NCBI GenBank assembly: GCA_013036095.1
Contig: JAAXCW010000010.1
Coordinates: 1-64,000, forward strand
Length of the DNA: 64,000 nucleotides
Direction of reading: 5' to 3'
DNA from: Vulcanimicrobiota bacterium
GTDB taxonomy: Bacteria; Vulcanimicrobiota; Vulcanimicrobiia; Vulcanimicrobiales; Vulcanimicrobiaceae
This document shows, piece after piece, positions 55,215-62,978 of the stretch. The position numbers were made by a program, and so were the translations under genes. A model generated the notes under the pieces. That model worked only from the letters and a program-made list of their open reading frames with translations. It did not search any database and was not told the origin of the DNA. How positions within the stretch are numbered: the first letter of the stretch is position 1; each line of letters opens with the position of its first letter.

Positions 55215-56042
55215 TCAGGTGCAGGCTGCCAGTCTGGGTTTCGGTTCGAGCGAACCGCGCAGCGCCTCGAGCTTACGCATGAGCTGCGCGAAGGCGTCGA
55301 AGTCGAGCGCCTGCGCCGCATCGGAGAGCGCAGCCGGCGGCTCCGGATGAACCTCGACGATGGCGCCGTCGAGACCGGCGGCTGCCGAAGCCAGCACGAG
55401 CGGTTCGATGAGACTCGCGCGGCCCGTCGCGTGACTCGGATCGGCAATCACCGGTAGATGCGTGAGTTCCTTGAGCCGCAGCGCTCCGCCCAGGTCGAAG
55501 AGATTGCGCGTTTGCGGATCGAATCCGCGCACGCCGCGCTCGCACAAGACGACGTTGGGATTGCCTTCGAGCAGAATATACTCGGCCGCGTAGAGCACCT
55601 CGTCGAGCGTCGCGAAGGGCGCGCGCTTGAGCAACACGGGTTTACCGGTGCGAGCCGCCGCCTGCAGCAGCGTAAAGTTCTGCATGTTGCGCGCGCCGAT
55701 CTGGATCATGTCGACATACCAATCGAGAACCAGCAGCTGCGTTTCGGCGAGCGCCTCCACCACTGCCGGCACGCCCGCAGTTTGGCAGGCCGCTGCAATC
55801 AGCTTGACGCCTTCTTCTCCAAGACCTTGAAACGCGTACGGCGAGGTCCGCGGCTTGTAGGCGCCCCCGCGCACCATCGCCGCGCCCGCCGAAGCGACGA
55901 ATTTCGCCGTCAGCTCGATCTGCGCGCGGCTTTCGATCGCGCACGGACCGGCGATCATCGTAAAACTTCCGTCGCCGAAGCTGGCCGTTCCCACGCGAAC
56001 GACGGTCGCCCCGGCTCCTTCTTTACTCGCTAGCTTGTACAC
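55215..56042 (-). CDS. aroF: 3-deoxy-7-phosphoheptulonate synthase (type I beta)
   Basis: The 275-residue enzyme joins phosphoenolpyruvate and erythrose 4-phosphate at the start of aromatic amino-acid synthesis. Blocks: MIAGPCAIESRAQIELTAKF, RGGAYKPRTSPYAFQGLGEE, MQIGARNMQNFTLL-like (IQIGARNMQNFTLLQAA), KRAPFATLDEVLYAAEYIL and VIADPSHATGRASL. It has no added ACT or ferredoxin-like regulatory domain, so feedback control on the protein may be absent. Control is instead expected through the Tyr/Trp leader-peptide attenuator just upstream. Confidence 0.95.
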   Translation of the reverse strand: MYKLASKEGAGATVVRVGTASFGDGSFTMIAGPCAIESRAQIELTAKFVASAGAAMVRGGAYKPRTSPYAFQGLGEEGVKLIAAACQTAGVPAVVEALAETQLLVLDWYVDMIQIGARNMQNFTLLQAAARTGKPVLLKRAPFATLDEVLYAAEYILLEGNPNVVLCERGVRGFDPQTRNLFDLGGALRLKELTHLPVIADPSHATGRASLIEPLVLASAAAGLDGAIVEVHPEPPAALSDAAQALDFDAFAQLMRKLEALRGSLEPKPRLAACT

Positions 56043-56061
56043 GATTGCAGCCTCAAGTGAT

Positions 56062-56092
56062 AAAAAAACCGCCCCGGTAAGGGCGGCTTTTT
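56062..56092 (-). terminator. Attenuator terminator before aroF
   Basis: CCGCCC/GGGCGG stem with a 6-base loop followed by seven T on the minus strand. It lies between the Tyr/Trp leader peptide and aroF. Its 5' arm and loop hold CTTACCG, which can instead pair with CGGTAAG inside the leader (56134-56128). Confidence 0.9.
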
Positions 56093-56123
56093 GAAGAGTG
56101 ATTGACGATCTTCGCTAGCGCGC

Positions 56124-56186
56124 TTAACTTACCGTAATTTCTGCGGCGAGGTACCACCAATAGGAATAGCGCGCGGACGAGATCAT
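56124..56186 (-). CDS. Tyr/Trp leader peptide controlling aroF
   Basis: A 20-codon frame (ATG to TAA) encodes a peptide with the core ARYSYWWYL: three Tyr and two adjacent Trp within six codons. Codons 18-20 (ACG GTA AGT) contain CGGTAAG, which is fully complementary over 7 bases to CTTACCG in the terminator downstream. A ribosome stalled on Tyr or Trp codons leaves CGGTAAG free to break the terminator; a ribosome at the stop codon covers it. No ribosome site is seen. The promoter -10 ends only ten bases before the ATG, so it is probably a leaderless message. Confidence 0.85.
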   Translation of the reverse strand: MISSARYSYWWYLAAEITVS

Positions 56187-56195
56187 GTGGAGGGC

Positions 56196-56224
56196 AGTCT
56201 ATCACGGGCGGGCCGAGCTGTCAA
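56196..56224 (-). promoter_or_regulatory. Promoter of the aroF attenuator transcript
   Basis: TTGACA (56224-56219) and TAGACT (56201-56196) with a 17-base spacer on the minus strand. The -35 overlaps the TGA stop of trpG. The predicted transcript start is within about three bases of the leader-peptide ATG (56186). Confidence 0.85.
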
Positions 56225-56802
56225 TTTTGGGAGTGTAAGCCGAGCGCGTTGCGGACGATTCGGGCGCCGTTTTCACTGAGGACCGACTCGGGGTGGAATT
56301 GCACGGCGGTAATCGGCAGCGTGCGGTGCGCGATCGCTTGGACGACGCCGTCGGAGCTGCGCGCGCAGACCTCGAGCTCCCCCGGGAGCGACGCGGGATC
56401 GAGGCAAAGTGAATGGTAACGCGTGGCGTGCAGCGGTGACGCGAGTCCCTCGAAAAGCGTTCCGCCGCGATGTGTGATCGCGGAGACTTTCCCGTGCATC
56501 GGCTCCGGTGCGCGCGTGACGCGCGCGCCGAACGCTTCGCCGATGGCTTGCAGCCCCAAGCAGACGCCGAAGACGGTCATTTTTCGCGCCGCGGCGTCAC
56601 GAACGAGCTGCCCGATCTGCGGCGTTTGCCCCGGATTTCCGGGGCCCGGACCGATCACGAGCGCGTCATACTCTCCCAGCAATTTCGCGCCAAGGCGCGG
56701 ATCGTCGTTGTGTACGACATCCGGCTGCGCGCCCTGTTCCGCCAAGAGGTGCACGACGTTATAGGTGAACGAATCGAAGTTCTCGACAAAGAGCACTTTC
56801 AT
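56221..56802 (-). CDS. trpG/pabA: Anthranilate/aminodeoxychorismate synthase, glutamine amidotransferase subunit
   Basis: A 193-residue class I amidotransferase that supplies ammonia to the TrpE/PabB subunit. The nucleophile is in FGVCLGLQAIGEAF, and the His-Glu pair in VQFHPESVLSENG. The oxyanion block GPGPGNPGQ is intact. The ATG overlaps the stop of the synthase subunit (ATGA). Such subunits often serve both tryptophan and folate synthesis. Confidence 0.94.
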   Translation of the reverse strand: MKVLFVENFDSFTYNVVHLLAEQGAQPDVVHNDDPRLGAKLLGEYDALVIGPGPGNPGQTPQIGQLVRDAAARKMTVFGVCLGLQAIGEAFGARVTRAPEPMHGKVSAITHRGGTLFEGLASPLHATRYHSLCLDPASLPGELEVCARSSDGVVQAIAHRTLPITAVQFHPESVLSENGARIVRNALGLHSQN

Positions 56803-58196
56803 GTGGCGGCAAGCTCCGCGCCCTTCGAGTGGCGCGCCGTCGCGCGCTGCTCAGGGTCCTTCGACAGGCTCAGGATGACGCGTGCTATCTCAGTCTTGCT
56901 CATTATCTCATCGTACTCGGCTTCGGGATCGCTGTCGGCGACGATTCCCGCCGACGCTTGCCAGTGGATGCTTCCATCGTGCACGTGCATGCTGCGCAGC
57001 GTGATGCACGAATCGAAATCACCGCTGAAGGCCCATCGCCCAATACTGCCGGCATAAAATCCACGCGCGACCGGTTCGAGTTCGTCGATCAACTGCATCG
57101 CGCGGATCTTCGGTGTGCCCGTGACCGTGCCCGCCGGGAAACCGGCGGCAAAGAGATCGAGTGCGTCGCACGCCGAGCGCAGCGTGCCCGTCAGGTCGGA
57201 GACGATGTGCATGACGTGGCTATAGCGTTCCAGCTGCAGCAGCTCCGAAACTTTAACCGAGCCGAATTCGCAGACGGCCCCGAGATCGTTGCGTCCGAGA
57301 TCGACCAGCATGACGTGCTCGGCACGTTCTTTTTCGTTCGCGAGCAGCTCGCCGGCGATGATGAGATCCTGTGACTCGTCACTTCCGCGCGGCCGCGTGC
57401 CGGCCAATGGACGTATGCGCGCCGTTCTGCCTTCGAGGCGCACCAAGAACTCGGGCGAAGCGCCGAGCAGCTGGCCAAACGGCGCGTCTACGTAAAACAT
57501 GTAGGGCGACGGGTTGCGCGAACGAACCGCTCGGTACACGTCGAAAGCCGGTCCGTCGAGTTCGGCTGCGAAACGTATTCCGAGTTGCAGCTGGTACACC
57601 TCGCCGTCCAAGATGTACCCTTTCACGCGTTGCGCCAGATCGAGAAATTGCGCGCGGTCCAGCGACGCGTTGACCGGTTGCACGCCTCGCACCGGGCCTG
57701 GGAGTGAAGGGCGCGCCGACATTAGGCGGTCGACGTATGACCCAATGCGGGATTCCAGTTCGTCTTCACGTTCGCCGCATGTCCAGATCGCAAGCTCGTC
57801 GCTAAAGTGATCGAAGATCAGCCACGTCGCGGGAAGGGCGACGTATGCGGCGGGCATCGGCGGTTCGGCGGGTGCACGCGCAGGCAATCGCGCGAACGAG
57901 CGCGCGGCGTCGTACGAGAATGCGACGAGCGCGCCCCCCTGCCGGCGCGGATCGTCGACGCGTTCGCGGTGGCTCTTTACGAATGCGCGAATTCCGGCGA
58001 TCATATTCCCGTCGTCTTCAAAACTGCGCGCTTCAAGATAATCGATGCCAACGAACGAATAGCGCGAGATCCGGCCGCCGCTTTCCACGCTCTCGAGCAA
58101 ACACGATGCCCCCGGCGTTCCAAGCGCGGCGAGCGCGCCGATCGGCGTTATCGTATCGGATGCTATGGTGCGGCTGCGGGAAACGAGGCTGGCCAT
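56799..58196 (-). CDS. trpE/pabB: Anthranilate/aminodeoxychorismate synthase, component I
   Basis: A 465-residue chorismate-utilising enzyme. Blocks: IRPLAGTRPRGSDESQDL, MLVDLGRNDLGAVCEFGSVKV (in part), FPAGTVTGTPKIRAMQLIDE, GFYAGSIGRWAFSGDFDSCI and GIVADSDPEAEYDEIMSK. Anthranilate and aminodeoxychorismate synthase cannot be told apart safely by eye. The last 27 residues (from VILSLSKDPEQ) are not family sequence; they are encoded by a dispersed repeat (56856-56879) that has lengthened the gene. The start directly follows the fliJ-like stop. Confidence 0.92.
   Translation of the reverse strand: MASLVSRSRTIASDTITPIGALAALGTPGASCLLESVESGGRISRYSFVGIDYLEARSFEDDGNMIAGIRAFVKSHRERVDDPRRQGGALVAFSYDAARSFARLPARAPAEPPMPAAYVALPATWLIFDHFSDELAIWTCGEREDELESRIGSYVDRLMSARPSLPGPVRGVQPVNASLDRAQFLDLAQRVKGYILDGEVYQLQLGIRFAAELDGPAFDVYRAVRSRNPSPYMFYVDAPFGQLLGASPEFLVRLEGRTARIRPLAGTRPRGSDESQDLIIAGELLANEKERAEHVMLVDLGRNDLGAVCEFGSVKVSELLQLERYSHVMHIVSDLTGTLRSACDALDLFAAGFPAGTVTGTPKIRAMQLIDELEPVARGFYAGSIGRWAFSGDFDSCITLRSMHVHDGSIHWQASAGIVADSDPEAEYDEIMSKTEIARVILSLSKDPEQRATARHSKGAELAAT
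56856..56879. repeat. Dispersed repeat copy inside trpE/pabB 3' end
   Basis: GTCCTTCGACAGGCTCAGG followed by ATGAC. It matches 21 of 24 bases of the copy at 63695-63718 (read in reverse). It is translated as SLSKD in the minus-strand gene. It is the kind of short palindromic repeat often seen at gene ends in environmental genomes. Confidence 0.75.
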
Positions 58197-58577
58197 TTAG
58201 GCCTGATTAGCTTCGTCGAGCTCCCGCTCTTCCTTTCGGACTTCGCGCGCAGCATATTCCGCTCTGCGGCGCATCGTCAGCGCTTCAGCCGCTTCGCGTT
58301 CGCGGACCGCCGCCAGCGCTTGATTACGCAGCTCTGCGGTTTCACCCCGCTGTAGCAAAACGCCCGATCTCGCCCGCGCAACCGCCCGTTCCATGCTTGC
58401 GGCCAACGCCGCTCCCCTCTCCCCGACATCGCGACATGCACGGGCGAAATCATTCTCAAGCCTAGCGAGATCGCGCTCGGCTTGCTCGAGGCGCGCCTGA
58501 GACTGCGCGAGCGCCGCGCGCTTCGTCCGCTCGACAGACAGGCGCTGCGCGAGCAGCGCTTCGAGTGCGCCGGGAAT
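58197..58577 (-). CDS. FliJ-like coiled-coil protein, probable ATT start
   Basis: A 126-codon frame encoding an almost fully helical, Ala/Glu/Arg-rich protein: LEALLAQRLSVERTKRAAL at the start, EQAERDLARLENDFARACRD, then ERAVARARSGVLL and MRRRAEYAAREVRKEERELD near the end. The start LEALLxxR and the length fit FliJ, the stalk of the flagellar export ATPase. No ATG, GTG or TTG lies at the N-terminal end; the ATT at 58577 is the only AT-type start after the in-frame purA stop. A shorter TTG start exists at 58406 but would drop half the coiled coil. It ends directly before trpE/pabB. Confidence 0.55.
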   Translation of the reverse strand: MPGALEALLAQRLSVERTKRAALAQSQARLEQAERDLARLENDFARACRDVGERGAALAASMERAVARARSGVLLQRGETAELRNQALAAVREREAAEALTMRRRAEYAAREVRKEERELDEANQA

Positions 58578-58583
58578 GCGACC

Positions 58584-59729
58584 CTACACGGCGAGTTGCG
58601 AGCGCTCCGGGCCGACCGAAACGCACTCGACCGGGACCGCGAGAGATTCCTCGATACGTTTTACATATGCGCGCGCTTCGGCGGGAAGGTCGGCGATGCG
58701 CGTGACGCCGGTAATGGCGGCGCTCCAGCCCGGGACGTATTCAACGTCAACTTCCAGGCGTGGAGCCGAAGCCGACGCAAACGCAACCGGTTTCCCGTCA
58801 ACTCGGTATGCCGTCACGATGCCGATTTTTTCCAGTCCCGATAGCACGTCGAGCTTCGTGATCGCCGCTGCCGTCAAACCGTTGAGACGCGACGCGTAGC
58901 GCGCCGCAACCGAGTCGAACCAACCACAGCGTCGCGGACGTCCTGTCACCGTGCCGAATTCCGCGCCGGCCACGCGCAATTGCTCTCCCTCTTCGCCGGG
59001 AAGTTCCGACGGAAATGGACCGCCGCCGACGCGCGTCGCGTAAGCCTTCGCGACTCCCAGCACGCGATCGATCGCCCGCGGCCCGACTCCAAGGCCAATA
59101 CACGCGCCACCCGCAAGCGTGTGCGAACTCGTGACGTATGGGTAGGTGCCATATCCCACATCCAGTAGCGTGCCCTGGGCCCCTTCGGCCAGGACTTTTT
59201 CTCCGCGTTCGAGTGCGGAATGCAGATACTCGACGCCGTCCACGACGTGACTCGCGATGGATTCTTCCAGATCATGAGCGGCGAGCAGTGCGCCGAAGGT
59301 CACGCCCTTGCGCGCGACTTTATCGATATAGGCCGGTCCGATGCCGCGTCCCGTCGTCCCCAACGCGCCCGCGCCGCGGGCCTGTTCCGCCTCGCGATCT
59401 GCGTCGGCGTGGTGCGGGAAGACCACGTGCGCGCGATCGGAGATTTTGATCCGCGAGAGATCCACGCCAATCTTAGCGAGCGCTTGGAGCTCCGCGCGCA
59501 AACCGGCCAAACGAATGACTGTCCCGCCGCCGATGAAGAGTTGGCAGCGCTCTTGCAATACTGCGGATGGAACGACGCGCAGCGCGAGCTTCCGATCGCC
59601 TACGCGAATGGTATGTCCCGCGTTGTCGCCGCCGCCGAAGCGCGCCACGATGTCGAAGTCGCGCGCGTAATAATCGACGATGCGGCCCTTGCCTTCGTCA
59701 CCCCATTGAAGGCCGACGATTACGTCGAT
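58584..59729 (-). CDS. purA: Adenylosuccinate synthase, probable ATC start
   Basis: The enzyme joins IMP and aspartate with GTP toward AMP. GLQWGDEGKGRIVD is the conserved P-loop with catalytic Asp, followed by FGGGDNAGHTI, GTTGRGIGPAYIDK, AEGAQGTLLDVGYGTYPYVT and TRVGGGPFPSEL. The first canonical start would be at 59648 and would remove the P-loop. In frame, codons GAA ATC GAC GTA ATC GTC GGC precede GLQWGDEGKG after a TGA, so ATC at 59729 (giving MDVIVGLQWG) is the likely start. The length of 381 is shorter than the usual 420-430. The start overlaps the end of the GH125 gene. Confidence 0.93.
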   Translation of the reverse strand: MDVIVGLQWGDEGKGRIVDYYARDFDIVARFGGGDNAGHTIRVGDRKLALRVVPSAVLQERCQLFIGGGTVIRLAGLRAELQALAKIGVDLSRIKISDRAHVVFPHHADADREAEQARGAGALGTTGRGIGPAYIDKVARKGVTFGALLAAHDLEESIASHVVDGVEYLHSALERGEKVLAEGAQGTLLDVGYGTYPYVTSSHTLAGGACIGLGVGPRAIDRVLGVAKAYATRVGGGPFPSELPGEEGEQLRVAGAEFGTVTGRPRRCGWFDSVAARYASRLNGLTAAAITKLDVLSGLEKIGIVTAYRVDGKPVAFASASAPRLEVDVEYVPGWSAAITGVTRIADLPAEARAYVKRIEESLAVPVECVSVGPERSQLAV

Positions 59730-61021
59730 TTCTCACCCATCGGGATCGGTGAGACGCCGCCGAACGATGTCAGCACGTATTCGCTAAAAAGCGCGTTCGG
59801 CCAGCCGAAATCCGCCCGGGTGTATCGCTTCGGATCGTTCGGATCGAACGATTCGTGCAGCAGATGATCGCCGGGATCGCTAGCCAGCAGCTGGTTGAGG
59901 ACGTCTTGCTTTTCCGTCTGCGAATCGGACGTGAGGCCTTCCATCACCAGCGCCAGCGGCCAAATCCAGTGATCCGGCGTGTGGTAGCTGCCGATTCCGC
60001 GGGCCACGATTCCGGAATAGTACGAAGCGTTGTCCTGCGAAAGTAAGAACGCTCGCGTGTTCAGATAGTAGCGATCGCCCGGTGTCGTATAGCCGATGTA
60101 CGGCGCGGAGAGAAGGCTCGGGATATTGGCGTCGTCGGTGACGATTGCGTTTCCTAATCCGTCGGCTTCGAACACGTAGATCTTTCCGTATTTTTTGTCG
60201 GTCACCATGCCGTATTTTTCTATCCCGCGGCGAACCTGGTCGCGCAGTGTGGCTGCGGCGCGCGCCTTGGCGCCGTCACGATAGACCTGGCGTTCGATCT
60301 GCTCCATATCGCCGAGCGCCACGACGGCGAACATCTCCGATGGAATCAAGTAGTTGTAATAGCAAGCGTCGTCGGAGGGACGAAAGCCGGTCCATATCAT
60401 GCCGGTGTAGCCGACGGGCCGCCCCCCGCCGCTAACAAGCTCGCGGTGCGAGTAGCGCGAATCCCGCGCGTGATTTTGTTCGCGCTGCATCGTCGCCAGC
60501 GTGGCATCTAACGCTTTTTGCTCGTCCGGCGTGAAAATGGCTGAGTCGCCGGTCTCGTGCCAGTAGCTCCACGCCAGCGTCACGGGATAGGCGAGCGAAT
60601 CGAGCTCGTATTTTTCCTCCCAGACGCGATAGTCGAGCGTGAACGCGTTCGCGTAGGGATCGATCTGCACGTATTTTGCCTGGCGCGCGATGATCGCGCG
60701 CAAGAGCGCGCGGACGGCCGGATCGGTCTTCGCGTAGTAAAGATAGGGGCGCACTTGGGCGCTCGCGTCGCGCAGCCACTCCGCCGGAATGTCACCGGTC
60801 TTCACGTAGGCGGTTCCGTCGGGGGCGAACTCCGCGAGCTTGGTCGTATCCAAGAGCGCTGTGCGGAACATCGTCTGCAAATGGGGATTGGAATTCTGGT
60901 ACTGCGCGGCTGCGCGCACGATAGACTGGATCTCCAAGCCCGATGCGGGCGCAACGGCAACCAGCGCGATCAGCAGCAGCCCGAAAAACGTCGAAATCCG
61001 GCGCTGCACGCTGCTGGACAC
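59720..61021 (-). CDS. GH125 exo-alpha-1,6-mannosidase family protein
   Basis: A glycoside hydrolase of family 125 (former DUF1237), about 433 residues. It has a signal peptide (STFFGLLLIALVAVAPASG), so the enzyme is exported. Blocks: GDIPAEWLRDASAQVRPYL (catalytic region), GMIWTGFRPSDDACYYNYLI, and SYHTPDHWIWPLALVMEGL. It trims alpha-1,6-linked mannose. I chose GTG 61021; the frame open to 61135 lies in hpt. It overlaps purA by ten bases. Confidence 0.88.
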   Translation of the reverse strand: MSSSVQRRISTFFGLLLIALVAVAPASGLEIQSIVRAAAQYQNSNPHLQTMFRTALLDTTKLAEFAPDGTAYVKTGDIPAEWLRDASAQVRPYLYYAKTDPAVRALLRAIIARQAKYVQIDPYANAFTLDYRVWEEKYELDSLAYPVTLAWSYWHETGDSAIFTPDEQKALDATLATMQREQNHARDSRYSHRELVSGGGRPVGYTGMIWTGFRPSDDACYYNYLIPSEMFAVVALGDMEQIERQVYRDGAKARAAATLRDQVRRGIEKYGMVTDKKYGKIYVFEADGLGNAIVTDDANIPSLLSAPYIGYTTPGDRYYLNTRAFLLSQDNASYYSGIVARGIGSYHTPDHWIWPLALVMEGLTSDSQTEKQDVLNQLLASDPGDHLLHESFDPNDPKRYTRADFGWPNALFSEYVLTSFGGVSPIPMGEKST

Positions 61022-61028
61022 GCCGGCG

Positions 61029-61541
61029 TTACCGCGGCCAGCTGCCGTGAGCGTAGAGCGCGGGCAACTCTCTGTACTGTCCCTGATAATCGAGACCGTA
61101 GCCCACGACGAAGACGTCGGGAATCTCAAACCCACGATACTTTACTTCGAGCCCGGCGATCCGGCGGTGCGGACGATCGAGCAGCGTGCATATTTCGAGC
61201 GAGGCCGGCTGCCGCGCGCGCAACGTGCGCGAAACATATTGCAGGGTGAGGCCGGTGTCGATGGTGTCCTCGACCAAAATGACGTGGCGTCCTTCGACCG
61301 AGGCCGATGTGTCTTTGACGAAACGTAAACCTTCGGCGTCCTGGTATCGCGTCAGAGCGATCACGTCGAATTCGCACGGGATATCGATCGCACGCGTGAG
61401 GTCGGCCAAGAAGACCGCGGAGGCGGTAAGCACGCCGACGACCATCGGGTTGCGTCCGGCATAGTCGCGCGAGATGGCTGCTCCGAGCTCTCGAACCCGC
61501 GCCGAGATGGCGGCCTCATCATAGAGCTGTTCGGCGATCAC
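61029..61541 (-). CDS. hpt: Hypoxanthine phosphoribosyltransferase
   Basis: The 170-residue purine-salvage enzyme makes IMP or GMP from free base and PRPP. The PRPP loop is VILVEDTIDTGLTL, and FDVIALTRYQD and PDVFVVGYGLDYQGQYRELP are typical. Its stop is eight bases before the mannosidase start and its start overlaps the stop of the upstream gene by four bases. It sits one gene away from purA, fitting purine metabolism. Confidence 0.94.
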   Translation of the reverse strand: MIAEQLYDEAAISARVRELGAAISRDYAGRNPMVVGVLTASAVFLADLTRAIDIPCEFDVIALTRYQDAEGLRFVKDTSASVEGRHVILVEDTIDTGLTLQYVSRTLRARQPASLEICTLLDRPHRRIAGLEVKYRGFEIPDVFVVGYGLDYQGQYRELPALYAHGSWPR

Positions 61542-61870
61542 GAAGCCCGCGCGAGCCTATTGGAGAAGACGCGTTCAACGTCGCGCCGGGTGAAAAGCTT
61601 GATCTGCACGTCGGGGTATGCTTGGCGCAGCAGCCTCATCTTACGATTCTTGCGGGTCAGCAGGCGCGGGCTCAGCACGGTCATCTCTACAAAAAGATCG
61701 AATTCAGGCAAGAAAAAATCTGGTGTAAACCACTCGCTGACGTAGCCGTGCGCGTCCCAGCAGATCGGAAAGGCACATGGTTCGTAGATCCAACTGACTT
61801 CGTAAAAATCCAGAAGCCGGGCGAATTCTTCTTCGCTGCGATGAGCGAACCGGGCGACAGTCGTTGCCAC
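61538..61870 (-). CDS. Small PD-(D/E)XK-like protein (110 aa)
   Basis: A 110-residue protein. The core YVSEWFTPDFFLPEFDLFVE followed by MTV, then KNRKMRLLRQAYPDVQIKLF, has the PD...ExT pattern and downstream strand of small restriction-endonuclease-like folds (DUF559/TnsA-like). I use GTG 61870; the frame is open to 61990 but that part is in the histidine kinase. It overlaps hpt by four bases. Function is unknown. Confidence 0.6.
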   Translation of the reverse strand: MATTVARFAHRSEEEFARLLDFYEVSWIYEPCAFPICWDAHGYVSEWFTPDFFLPEFDLFVEMTVLSPRLLTRKNRKMRLLRQAYPDVQIKLFTRRDVERVFSNRLARAS

Positions 61871-61880
61871 GGACTTACAT

Positions 61881-62978
61881 CTACGACGGCTCCGTGGAAA
61901 ACTCCGCCTGGGCGGGCAGGACCACTTCGAATCGAGCTCCGCCCAACATCGAATCGGCCACCGACACGCTGCCGCCGCACCGCTCGGCAATCAGTTTCAC
62001 GATCGCCAGACCGATGCCGGCTCCGCGCCGGAGCGCCGCATCTTTACCGCGGACGGAGAGATCAAAAACCGACGCGCGATCCTCGGCGCCGATGCCGGGA
62101 CCGTCATCCTCAACGGTGACGACGACTTTATCGCCGATCGTACGTCCTTGGATCGCGATCGTTCCGCCATCCGCTCCGTACTTTGTTGCATTTTCGAGCA
62201 GGTTGATGAACAACTGCAAGCATGCGTCGGGATCGATGGCGGCGGCAGCGCCGGCGCTTACATTTCGCTGCACGATCATTCTGCGCGCTCGCGCCAGGGG
62301 CGCCACCGCATCGCAAGCCAGCCCGAGCTGCTCGCCGACGTCGCAGACGCGCGCACCGGCGATTCCCGCCGATAGGTCGAGCAGCGAAAATTCGAACATG
62401 CCGTCGATCATGCGCCCCATCCGGAGCGCCTCGCGCTGCGCGGTCTGCAGGAAATGAAGCGACGTCGGCACGTCGATCTCTCCGTCGAGCAGCGTTTCGA
62501 GATAGCCGCGAATCGAGGCCAGCGGCGTCCGCAGCTCGTGTCCGACCGCGGCGAAGAATTCGTAGCGCTCGCGCTCGCGCGCGCCCCGTTCAAGCGCGAT
62601 TTCGATCTCCGCCTCCAAATCGAGTGGGATCTGCGTCAGGGTCCATCCGCTCTCGACCTGCAAGCCGGTTTCGGCCGCCATTTCGGAAGCGATTCGCTGC
62701 AGCATCGCGCGGCAGACGCTTGGATTCGGACGCGAGGTGCCGCGCGGCGGCCCGGCCACGAGTACGGCGAAAATGTCGCGGCCACGATCGTGGATACGGC
62801 TATCTCCACGACGCAATACGCGCTGGGAGGCGGCCGCAAAGGCCTGCGAGGCGCGGAGCTCGACCCGTCGAGCCGCGCGTTTGCCTTCGCGCCAAGCGAT
62901 GTGCTCGAACTCTGGAACGCGCAGCACGAGCAGCGGTACGCCGCCGTTAGCGGCAGGCAAACTTATAGCCGAAGCCAT
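61881..62978 (-). CDS. Soluble sensor histidine kinase with degenerate GGDEF-like input domain
   Basis: A 365-residue kinase with no membrane span. The first 125 residues resemble a degenerate GGDEF fold (RGRDIFAVLVAG in place of GGDEFAVLL). The HisKA box is FFAAVGHELRTPLASIRGYL (phospho-His). HATPase boxes are NLLENATKYG (N), VEDDGPGIG (G1) and GAGIGLAIVKLIAERCGG (G2). It is encoded directly after an OmpR-type regulator with a 32-base overlap; a later start near 62939 is possible. Confidence 0.9.
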   Translation of the reverse strand: MASAISLPAANGGVPLLVLRVPEFEHIAWREGKRAARRVELRASQAFAAASQRVLRRGDSRIHDRGRDIFAVLVAGPPRGTSRPNPSVCRAMLQRIASEMAAETGLQVESGWTLTQIPLDLEAEIEIALERGARERERYEFFAAVGHELRTPLASIRGYLETLLDGEIDVPTSLHFLQTAQREALRMGRMIDGMFEFSLLDLSAGIAGARVCDVGEQLGLACDAVAPLARARRMIVQRNVSAGAAAAIDPDACLQLFINLLENATKYGADGGTIAIQGRTIGDKVVVTVEDDGPGIGAEDRASVFDLSVRGKDAALRRGAGIGLAIVKLIAERCGGSVSVADSMLGGARFEVVLPAQAEFSTEPS

